Shown: positions 1-5,286 of the stretch, piece by piece | Position numbering within the stretch: the stretch's first letter is position 1 | Layout of the letters: every line of letters starts with the position of its first letter | DNA from: Steroidobacteraceae bacterium | GTDB lineage: Bacteria; Pseudomonadota; Gammaproteobacteria; Steroidobacterales; Steroidobacteraceae | Assembly: GCA_023253235.1 (NCBI GenBank) | Contig: JALRHE010000406.1 | Coordinates: 1 to 5,754 of the forward strand | DNA: 5,754 nucleotides | Reading direction: 5' to 3' | The notes under the pieces: model-generated | Told to the model about the DNA's origin: nothing | The model's input: the letters and a program-made list of their open reading frames with translations, nothing else | The model's database searches: none | Program-made: the position numbers and the translations under genes

Positions 1-414
1 GATCACCGTGACGGGCTTGCCGCCGAGCAATCCTTCCGCACCACTTGCCGTGTAGCGGAACGTGACACCGGCACGGGCGATGTGATCGAACCAGCTCTTC
101 AATTGGCTCGGGATCGCAAAGTTGTACATCGGCGCAGCCAGCAGGATTTCATCCGCTGCGCGCAGCTCGGCAACGAGTGCATCGGACTCGGCCACGATAC
201 GTTGCTGCGACGGGGTGCGTGCCTCGGGCGCACTGGTCAGCGCGGTGAAGCGCTCCGCATCGAGATGTGGCAGCGGCGTCGCGATCAGATCGCGGACGAT
301 CACCCGCGCACCGGGGTGTCGGGCCTGCCAGGCGGAAACGAAGTCGGCGGCGAGGACGGCCGATTGACCGTGGTCACCAAACAAGCTGCTGCGGACGTGG
401 AGGAGTGTTTTCAT
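1..414 (-). CDS. azoR: FMN-dependent NADH:quinone / azo reductase AzoR, N-terminal 138 residues (cut by window edge)
   Basis: Flavodoxin-like cytosolic enzyme that uses NADH and bound FMN for two-electron reduction of quinones and azo compounds. Translating the minus strand from the ATG at 414 gives 138 codons open to the left edge; the family is about 200 residues, so roughly the last third is missing. Seen: start MKTLLHVRSS with Ser9, Ser10 and Ser17 where the family binds the FMN phosphate; the FMN-binding segment APMYNF at residues 94-99; then IPSQLKSWFDHIARAGVTF (101-119) and the conserved Gly-rich GLLGGKP near 129-135. These match E. coli AzoR (formerly AcpD) in order and spacing. No clear Shine-Dalgarno precedes the ATG, but the N-terminus begins exactly at the first beta strand, supporting this start. 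It is divergent from a LysR-type regulator and probably controlled by it through the shared spacer (inference). Family assignment is firm; physiological substrate is unknown. Confidence 0.93.
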   Translation of the reverse strand, partial: MKTLLHVRSSLFGDHGQSAVLAADFVSAWQARHPGARVIVRDLIATPLPHLDAERFTALTSAPEARTPSQQRIVAESDALVAELRAADEILLAAPMYNFAIPSQLKSWFDHIARAGVTFRYTASGAEGLLGGKPVTVI

Positions 415-485
415 GGGCGGTATTAAATCCGACTAATTTCTGATAGAAAAGTCGAAAATATCGACTTTACTCATCGAATTTTTAT
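415..485. promoter_or_regulatory. Divergent promoter region between azoR and the lysR-type gene
   Basis: This 71 bp spacer is strikingly AT-rich against GC-rich flanks and must carry the promoters of both divergent genes. Several weak -10-like hexamers are present, for example TTTAAT reading toward azoR (427-422) and TTATAT reading toward the regulator (482-487). No convincing -35/-10 pair with 16-18 bp spacing could be picked by eye. TCGA half-sites occur at 452-455, 461-464 and 474-477. Start sites are therefore not assigned; the region's role is inferred from gene orientation and composition. Confidence 0.6.
448..468. promoter_or_regulatory. Probable LysR-family operator: perfect 8-5-8 inverted repeat
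   Basis: Arms AAAGTCGA (448-455) and TCGACTTT (461-468) are perfect reverse complements around a 5 bp AT-only centre AAATA. The core from T452 to A464 fits the T-N11-A consensus bound by LysR-type regulators. The dyad centre (458) lies about 44 bp from the azoR start codon and 28 bp from the regulator's start codon, so a bound regulator could act on both promoters. A further CGACT at 430-434 may be an extra half-site. The symmetry is directly seen; binding by the adjacent regulator is inference. Confidence 0.6.
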
Positions 486-1403
486 ATGAATCAACGTTCT
501 TACGTCAGCCTGGACCAGTGGCAAGCACTGGTCGCGGTCGTCGAGACCGGGAGCTATGCCGCAGCGGCTGCCGCCCTCAACAAGAGCCAGTCGGCCGTGA
601 CCTATCTGATCCAGCAGTTGGAGCGCCGACTGGGTGTCAGCGCCTTCGAGTCGCGCGGTCGGCGCGCCGTGCTCACGCCCGTGGGCGAGATGCTGCACCG
701 GCAAGCGCGGGTGCTGCTGGACCAGGCCCATCGCCTCGAACAGCGGGCACGCACGGTGTCGGCCGGTTGGGAACCCGTGATCCGCATCGCAGTTGAGATC
801 CTGCTGCCGCCGGAGCCGATGCTCGCTGCGCTCGCCGGCTTTGCCGAGCAGAGTCCGGCAACCCGCGTGGATGTCGAGGAGACGGTGCTTGGCGGCACCC
901 TAGAGGCACTGCTGCAAAAACGCGTTGACCTGGCCATCACGCCGCAGATTCCCGTGGGCTTTTTGGGCGATGTTCTCGCGAGCTTGCGCTTGATCGCAGT
1001 GGCCCACCCAGATCACCCCCTACACCGCTTGAACCGCCCTCTCACAGCCGCTGACCTCGCCGAACATCGCCATCTGCTCGTGCGCGACAGCGGCATTCAT
1101 CGCGATAGTCGGGCAATCTCGGTGGAAGTCGACCGACGCTGGACCTTCAGTCAATTCGACACCAGCATCCGAGCAGCCATCGAAGGTCATGGTTTTGCCT
1201 GGTACCCGCAAGCGCGCATCCAAGACGCGCTCGCGCAAGGAGTGCTAAAACCACTGCCGCTCAGCGAGGGTTCAGAGCGGCAAGTCACGCTCTACCTCGT
1301 GCTGGCCGACCCGGAACTCGCAGGTCCCGGTGTGCGGGCACTGGCGGCCCAGTTCAAAAAAATCCTCTCGAAAGACATCACGACGTCATCGCTGCTCCGG
1401 TAA
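486..1403 (+). CDS. LysR-type transcriptional regulator
   Basis: A 305-residue DNA-binding regulator, the usual LysR-family length. The N-terminal winged helix-turn-helix is clear at about residues 9-67: LDQWQALVAVVETGSYAAA, then the recognition region LNKSQSAVTYLIQQLERRLG (31-50), then FESRGRRAVLTPVGE. A linker helix (about 68-92) leads to a substrate-binding-protein-like effector domain beginning near IRIAV. The motifs LLQKRVDLAI and GHGFAWYPQARIQDALAQGVL are typical of that domain. The ATG start places the HTH at the normal distance from the N-terminus. No cysteine is visible in the protein, which argues against thiol-based sensing of the OxyR kind. Divergent placement from azoR over a T-N11-A palindrome suggests autoregulation plus control of azoR; ndh downstream could also be influenced. 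The effector cannot be read from sequence, though a quinone or electrophile would fit the neighbour. Confidence 0.93.
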   Translation: MNQRSYVSLDQWQALVAVVETGSYAAAAAALNKSQSAVTYLIQQLERRLGVSAFESRGRRAVLTPVGEMLHRQARVLLDQAHRLEQRARTVSAGWEPVIRIAVEILLPPEPMLAALAGFAEQSPATRVDVEETVLGGTLEALLQKRVDLAITPQIPVGFLGDVLASLRLIAVAHPDHPLHRLNRPLTAADLAEHRHLLVRDSGIHRDSRAISVEVDRRWTFSQFDTSIRAAIEGHGFAWYPQARIQDALAQGVLKPLPLSEGSERQVTLYLVLADPELAGPGVRALAAQFKKILSKDITTSSLLR

Positions 1404-1417
1404 CATGCAGTGGCTTT

Positions 1418-1432
1418 CGCGCAGGATGCGCG
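1418..1432 (+). other. Short GC-rich hairpin in the lysR-ndh spacer
   Basis: Arms CGCGCA (1418-1423) and TGCGCG (1427-1432) pair perfectly around a GGA loop. No T-run follows, so it does not resemble an intrinsic terminator. It could be a minor mRNA structure ahead of ndh, or chance in GC-rich DNA. If translation of ndh began at the upstream GTG (1410) it would be coding sequence. Confidence 0.25.
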
Positions 1433-1443
1433 GCTATTCGGAC

Positions 1444-1446
1444 AGG
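1444..1446 (+). promoter_or_regulatory. Ribosome binding site deciding the ndh start
   Basis: AGG (within AGGT) lies 5 nt before the ATG at 1452, a workable Shine-Dalgarno spacing. The alternative in-frame GTG at 1410, only 6 nt after the preceding stop codon, has no such element and would add 14 residues unlike the N-termini of known Ndh proteins. Confidence 0.5.
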
Positions 1447-1451
1447 TCAGG

Positions 1452-2774
1452 ATGACCCAGAACAAACGGACTCCCCGCATCGTCGTCGTCGGCGGTGGCG
1501 CCGGCGGACTCGAACTCGTCACCCGTCTCGGCGACAAACTGGGTCGTCGTGGCCGTGCCGACATCACACTCATCGAGCGCGGGCGCACCCACTTCTGGAA
1601 GCCACACCTGCACGAGCTCGCGGCGGGAACCGTCGATCTCGACGTCCACGAACTCGACTACCTCGCGCAGTCGCACTGGCATGGGTTCCGTTACCGGTAC
1701 GGTGAAATGGTGGGGCTCGATCGCGACGCCAAACAAGTATTGGTCGGCCCCGTGCACGATGAGAACGGCGATGAAATCGTGCCGGCGCGACGCATCGATT
1801 ACGACCTGCTCGTGCTGGCGGTCGGCAGCAGCATCAATGATTTCGGCACCCCAGGCGTCGTCGAACACGCCATCGCACTCGAGAGCACGCAACAAGCCGA
1901 TCGCTTCCATCGCAGGCTCGTGAATGCTTTTTTGCGCGCGCACTCGCAGGCCGCGCCGCTGCGCCCAGAGCAATTGAACGTCGCGATCGTCGGCGCCGGC
2001 GCCACGGGCGTCGAGCTCGCCGCGGAACTGCACAACGCAACCCGTGAACTCGTCTCTTTCAGCCTCGATAACATCGATCCGGACAAGCACATTCGACTGC
2101 ACTTGATCGAAGCCTCGCCGCGCATCCTGCCCGCACTGCCCGAGCGTATCTCGGCAGCCGCGCATCGCATGCTCGAGAAGCTCGATGTGGAGGTGCACAC
2201 GAATGCACGAGTGGCCGAAGTGCTGCCCAAAGCCGTGCGCCTCGCGGACGGCAACATCATCGCCGCCGAGATGGTCGTTTGGGCAGCTGGAGTGAAAGCC
2301 GCGCCGTTCCTGCGCAATCTCGGCGTCACGGTCAATGCACTCAACCAAATCGTCGTCGATGCCACGCTACGCTCACGCGATGACCCGTCCGTGTTCGCGA
2401 TCGGCGATTGCGCCGCTGTCGAATGGGCTGCCCACCCCGGCCGCAACGTGCCGCCGCGGGCCCAAGCGGCTCACCAACAGGCGTCATATCTGCTCAAGTG
2501 GTTGCCACGCATCCTCGCAGGCCGCGAACCACGCCCCTGGCGCTATCGCGACTTCGGCTCGCTCGTATCGCTTGGTGAATACACCACGGTCGGCAACTTG
2601 ATGGGCAACTTCGTCGGCGGCAACATCTGGTTGGAAGGTCTGTTCGCCCGCTGGATGTATCTATCGCTCTACAAGATGCACGAGCTCGCCTTGCACGGCT
2701 TCTGGAAGACCACGCTCAGCACGCTCGGCCGCATGATCGCTGCGCAAACCGAGCCGCGAGTGAAACTACACTGA
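1452..2774 (+). CDS. ndh: Type II NADH:quinone oxidoreductase (NDH-2)
   Basis: A single-subunit, non-proton-pumping FAD flavoprotein on the inner face of the cytoplasmic membrane. It passes electrons from NADH to the quinone pool and regenerates NAD+. From the ATG at 1452 it is 440 residues (E. coli Ndh is 434). Seen: FAD-binding Rossmann motif IVVVGGGAGGLE (10-21); FWKPHLHELAAGT, matching the family's WKPLLHE segment; NADH-binding Rossmann motif VAIVGAGATGVELAAELH (177-194); VVWAAGVKA; the second FAD motif AIGDCA (316-321); VPPRAQAAHQQA near the quinone site; and a C-terminal amphipathic, membrane-associating region ending PRVKLH, nearly the E. coli ending PRLKLH. It follows the LysR-type gene by 48 bp and may have its own promoter or be read through. 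A GTG at 1410 would give a 454-residue version, which I consider less likely. Its stop codon nearly abuts that of the opposing phosphatase gene. Confidence 0.96.
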   Translation: MTQNKRTPRIVVVGGGAGGLELVTRLGDKLGRRGRADITLIERGRTHFWKPHLHELAAGTVDLDVHELDYLAQSHWHGFRYRYGEMVGLDRDAKQVLVGPVHDENGDEIVPARRIDYDLLVLAVGSSINDFGTPGVVEHAIALESTQQADRFHRRLVNAFLRAHSQAAPLRPEQLNVAIVGAGATGVELAAELHNATRELVSFSLDNIDPDKHIRLHLIEASPRILPALPERISAAAHRMLEKLDVEVHTNARVAEVLPKAVRLADGNIIAAEMVVWAAGVKAAPFLRNLGVTVNALNQIVVDATLRSRDDPSVFAIGDCAAVEWAAHPGRNVPPRAQAAHQQASYLLKWLPRILAGREPRPWRYRDFGSLVSLGEYTTVGNLMGNFVGGNIWLEGLFARWMYLSLYKMHELALHGFWKTTLSTLGRMIAAQTEPRVKLH

Positions 2775-2778
2775 GCCG

Positions 2779-4119
2779 CTATCGCGCGCGCCGACCAGCG
2801 ACCTGAAGATCACGGGCATCGAGCTTCACAGGCTCCCACACCGCACGTCCTTGAATGTCACGCAGGTTCAAGGTCAGACCACCGCTCGCATCGAACTCCA
2901 GCAATCCGAAATTGCTGCCGCCATCGTAAGGTGATCGAAGCCGTGCTTCGGCCTGCAAATTGTCGTTCGCTGATCGGGTCGGCTGCGCAAGCGGCGAACT
3001 CACCAGTTCGGTCAGATCGTAGCCACCCTGAGCTCGACGCGGTACGAGGTTCAGCTCGCCGCGATGCACGTCACCGGAGAGCAGCACGACGCCACCGATA
3101 CGCTCGTCTCGGATGAAATCGAACAGCTCGTCGCGTTCGTGTCGATAAGCGCCCCAGCTCTCGTCGAACTTGTCGCCACCGCTCGTGGCCCAACCGCCTC
3201 CAGCGATCAACAGTTTGAACGTCGCATCACTCTCACGCAGCGCTTGCTTGAGCCAGGCTTTCTGTACGGCACCCAGTTGGGTCTTCGCAGGTCCGTCGAG
3301 TTGATCGCTCGGATCACGGTAACTGCGCCCGTCTAGAAAAAAACACTCCACCTGAGCGATACGCTTGCGGAAGAACACACCGGGCGCCTCAGGCAAACCA
3401 TAGGATGGGTTCGCCCAATATTTCTTGAAGGTCGCAAGCCCGAGCTCACGTACGGGCGAGGTGCGATCTCCATTGTTGAGCCCGTAGTCGTGATCGTCCC
3501 AGATCGCCCATTGCGGCACGCTGTTCAGCATCGCCTGCGCACTCGGCACGCTGCGCTGCAACTGGTATTCGTACTCGAAAGCCATGGGGGCAAGACTGTC
3601 GATGTAGACATGATCGCCGACCCAAAAAAATCCGTCCGGCTGAGCTGCCGCAATCGCTTCGAAGATGGGCTGGCGCCCGTCGAGGATACGGCGCGCACAA
3701 GAACCAAACGCCAGTCGCAGCGGCGCGTTGCCGCTCGGCAGGGTGCGAAACACGCGCGGAGTGCGCGCATAACGATCGGGCTTACCGTCGAGCAAGACTC
3801 GATAGGCGTACGCCGTAGCCGGCGCGAGATCCTGCAAGGGAATACAGACGATGTAATCCTGATCGGGCTGGGCGTCGATGGCGATACTGCGAGACGCGCC
3901 CTTCAGAGTGGGATCGGTGGAGTACTCGATCTCGATCCGATGAGCATCCGAAGCGCGCATCCACAATACCGTGCTGTCCGCTGTGGTATCGCCGACCATG
4001 GGCCCCTGCAGGATGCGCGGATACGTCTGCGCACGCAGCAACTCGAACCAGCCGGTAGCCGTCGCGGCACCCAACAGCGCCATCGCACGCCGGCGCGACC
4101 AGTTCGCCACGAGCGACAT
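2779..4119 (-). CDS. PhoD-family alkaline phosphatase/phosphodiesterase with Tat-type leader
   Basis: A 446-residue calcineurin-like metallophosphoesterase of the PhoD family, whose members hydrolyse phosphate mono- or diesters outside the cytoplasm. The leader has a twin-arginine-like motif, SRRRAMALLGAA (8-19), followed by a short hydrophobic stretch, as expected for Tat export of a folded metalloenzyme. Cleavage probably lies near residue 30, but no strong A-x-A site is visible. An N-terminal beta-sandwich domain (about 33-127; ILQGPMVGDTTADSTVLWMR) precedes the catalytic domain. Metal-site motifs in order: FGSC (138-141), GDHVYID (168-174), WDDHDYGLNNGD (207-218), LDGRSYR (262-268) and SGDVHRGE (348-355). 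The start ATG overlaps the folA stop as TGATG, indicating translational coupling. The substrate cannot be deduced, and linkage to folate genes gives no obvious functional reason. I left the symbol blank because the family contains several distinct enzymes. Confidence 0.9.
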   Translation of the reverse strand: MSLVANWSRRRAMALLGAATATGWFELLRAQTYPRILQGPMVGDTTADSTVLWMRASDAHRIEIEYSTDPTLKGASRSIAIDAQPDQDYIVCIPLQDLAPATAYAYRVLLDGKPDRYARTPRVFRTLPSGNAPLRLAFGSCARRILDGRQPIFEAIAAAQPDGFFWVGDHVYIDSLAPMAFEYEYQLQRSVPSAQAMLNSVPQWAIWDDHDYGLNNGDRTSPVRELGLATFKKYWANPSYGLPEAPGVFFRKRIAQVECFFLDGRSYRDPSDQLDGPAKTQLGAVQKAWLKQALRESDATFKLLIAGGGWATSGGDKFDESWGAYRHERDELFDFIRDERIGGVVLLSGDVHRGELNLVPRRAQGGYDLTELVSSPLAQPTRSANDNLQAEARLRSPYDGGSNFGLLEFDASGGLTLNLRDIQGRAVWEPVKLDARDLQVAGRRAR

Positions 4120-4622
4120 CAGTGGACCCGCTCGAGATCTTCGAAAGTCATCGAGTGTGCGTGCCTATCGTCTGCCGCGTAGGTCTCGGATGACACGACA
4201 CGCCAAGCCTTGGGATCGAGCGGCGGAAAGTGGGTATCGCCGCGCACGATCGCGTGCACGCGCGTAAGCACAATCCGCTGCGCAAGAGGCAACGCGAGTT
4301 TGTAGATCTCCGCACCACCGATGACCATCACCTCGGGGACATCTCCCGCAGCGTGCAATGCCGCCTCGAGCGTGGGGACCACCGTCACGGCTGCGTCTGC
4401 CAACGACAGTCCGCTCTGACGAGTCAGCACGATGTTGTGCCGCTGCGGCAAGGGTCGTCCGATGGACTCGAAAGTCTTGCGACCCATGATCACCGGTTTG
4501 CCTAGCGTCGCCGTCTTGAAACGACGCAGATCCTCGGGCAAACGCCAAGGTAACTGACCGTCGATACCGATGACACCGTCATCGGTCATTGCGACGATCA
4601 GAGTCACGCGTGGCGACGCCAT
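4119..4622 (-). CDS. folA: Dihydrofolate reductase
   Basis: A cytosolic 167-residue enzyme that reduces dihydrofolate to tetrahydrofolate with NADPH; the chromosomal type is usually 159-170 residues. Seen: VTLIVAMTDDGVIGIDGQLP (6-25); LPWRLPEDLRRFK (24-36) with Asp31 at the place of catalytic Asp27 of E. coli; MGRKTFESIGRPLP (46-59), carrying the NADPH-binding arginine and the conserved ESIGRPLP turn; VIGGAEIY (100-107), the second cofactor loop; GDTHFPPLDP (128-137), as in E. coli GDTHFP; and an ending HSMTFEDLER comparable to HSYCFEILER. The ATG at 4622 has a weak GGA 4 nt upstream. It lies 17 bp after the SET-domain gene and overlaps the phosphatase start by one base (TGATG). With thyA upstream in the same direction, this is the expected partner that recycles dihydrofolate made by thymidylate synthase. 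No mutated active-site positions typical of plasmid trimethoprim-resistant forms stand out. Confidence 0.96.
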   Translation of the reverse strand: MASPRVTLIVAMTDDGVIGIDGQLPWRLPEDLRRFKTATLGKPVIMGRKTFESIGRPLPQRHNIVLTRQSGLSLADAAVTVVPTLEAALHAAGDVPEVMVIGGAEIYKLALPLAQRIVLTRVHAIVRGDTHFPPLDPKAWRVVSSETYAADDRHAHSMTFEDLERVH

Positions 4623-4639
4623 TGGATCCGTGCCGAAGC

Positions 4640-5251
4640 TCAGCGCCGACGTGTGACGCGTTTGGCTTTTTTCTTCGCGGCGACCTTGGTTTTCTGGGCA
4701 ACCTTGGTTTTCTTTGCAGCAACCTTCTTTTTGGCCTTTGTCTTCTTAGCCTTCGTCTTCTTGGCCTTTTTCTTTTGGGCTGGTCGCTTGGCTGGCCACA
4801 GCATCGTGCCGCGACACTTGGGCGAGCCGCAGCGACAGGCATAGATCTCATCGACGTTCGGCGGATCGTTCTTGTCGCGACCGATCTCGTAGTCGTAGCC
4901 GAGTTCCTCACCCTTGGCGATATCGCGTACCGCATCGATGAATACCCGACGCTCCGCGATAGCAGACTCGCAGTTACCATCACAGGAATGGTTGATGTAC
5001 CGCGCCGCATTTCCCTTGCGGCCGCCATCGATCACCGTCTTACGATCGACGATGAACAGAAAGGTGTGGTTGTCGCTCGGGTCGTGATCGGCGTAGCGAT
5101 CGTCGGCTTCCTGGTGCGAAATGCGCTCACCGATGTATTCGATGATGCGGGTTCCCTTCGGGATCCGCTTGGCGGCGAAGACGCCCTTGCCATGAATCTT
5201 GGAATTGCGGACCTGAATCCACGGACTGGTTCGCATCAGGGGTATCGCCAC
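4640..5251 (-). CDS. SET-domain protein lysine methyltransferase with post-SET motif and histone H1-like Lys-rich tail
   Basis: Predicted S-adenosylmethionine-dependent protein lysine N-methyltransferase, 203 residues. SET core: residues 12-30 (WIQ.. to GKGVFAAKRI), IIEYIGERI (36-44), NAARYINHSC (81-90; cofactor-binding and pseudoknot motif), then GEELGYDYE (114-122) with the catalytic-type tyrosines. The post-SET motif CRCGSPKCRG (139-148) supplies three cysteines (139, 141, 146) that, with Cys90, could bind one zinc as in eukaryotic SET enzymes of the DIM-5 type. Residues 160-203 form a low-complexity tail with 21 Lys, 4 Arg and no acidic residue, built from AKKTK- and TKVAxK-like repeats, resembling bacterial H1-like DNA-binding tails. 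GTG at 5251 is chosen because GGGAG lies 7 nt upstream; the ATG at 5236 lacks a comparable site. It sits between thyA and folA with short spacers. Enzyme family is secure from motifs; the substrate is unknown, with DNA-bound proteins, ribosomal proteins or its own tail as candidates (inference). Confidence 0.92.
   Translation of the reverse strand: MAIPLMRTSPWIQVRNSKIHGKGVFAAKRIPKGTRIIEYIGERISHQEADDRYADHDPSDNHTFLFIVDRKTVIDGGRKGNAARYINHSCDGNCESAIAERRVFIDAVRDIAKGEELGYDYEIGRDKNDPPNVDEIYACRCGSPKCRGTMLWPAKRPAQKKKAKKTKAKKTKAKKKVAAKKTKVAQKTKVAAKKKAKRVTRRR
4643..4774 (-). repeat. Low-complexity repeat encoding the Lys/Ala-rich tail
   Basis: Codons 160-203 of the SET gene form a purine-rich AAG/GCC-type tract on the coding strand (T- and C-rich on the plus strand). 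It contains a 13 bp exact direct repeat, ACCTTGGTTTTCT, at 4683-4695 and 4701-4713 (18 bp period, six codons), plus shorter imperfect repeats around 4717-4770. At protein level the units read roughly AKKTK and KTKVA. Such tracts can gain or lose in-frame units, so tail length may vary between strains. Confidence 0.75.
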
Positions 5252-5258
5252 GCAGTAT

Positions 5259-5263
5259 CTCCC
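5259..5263 (-). promoter_or_regulatory. Shine-Dalgarno of the SET-domain gene, deciding its GTG start
   Basis: GGGAG on the minus strand lies 7 nt before the GTG at 5251. It is the clearest ribosome binding site in the window, and its spacing selects the GTG over the ATG five codons downstream. Confidence 0.65.
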
Positions 5264-5274
5264 GGAACAATGAT

Positions 5275-5286
5275 TTTGATATCAAA
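5275..5286. repeat. 12 bp perfect palindrome across the thyA stop codon
   Basis: TTTGATATCAAA is self-complementary and covers the thyA TGA (5284-5282) and the start of the 30 bp spacer before the SET gene. It is a small AT-rich island. No complete promoter or terminator is recognisable around it, so a function is not claimed. Confidence 0.4.

Noticed and set aside
82..426. Plus-strand open frame of 114 codons at the left edge
   Set aside because: It lies opposite azoR, whose minus-strand frame matches the flavodoxin-like reductase throughout.
1410..1451. GTG-initiated 14-residue N-terminal extension of Ndh
   Set aside because: The ATG at 1452 has an AGG at proper spacing and gives a protein that begins like known Ndh proteins; the extension has no family counterpart.
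1434..2348. Minus-strand open frame of 304 codons inside ndh
   Set aside because: Antisense shadow of a well-conserved gene in GC-rich DNA; no recognisable domain and no ribosome binding site.
3490..4182. Plus-strand open frame of 230 codons opposite the PhoD-family gene
   Set aside because: Arginine-rich low-information translation, antisense to a gene with complete metal-site motifs; no family resemblance.
4661..4785. T/C-rich plus-strand tract considered as a terminator or CRISPR-like repeat
   Set aside because: The tract is explained by Lys/Ala codons on the opposite strand. Repeats are irregular, lack unique spacers and have no stem followed by a T-run in the operon's direction.
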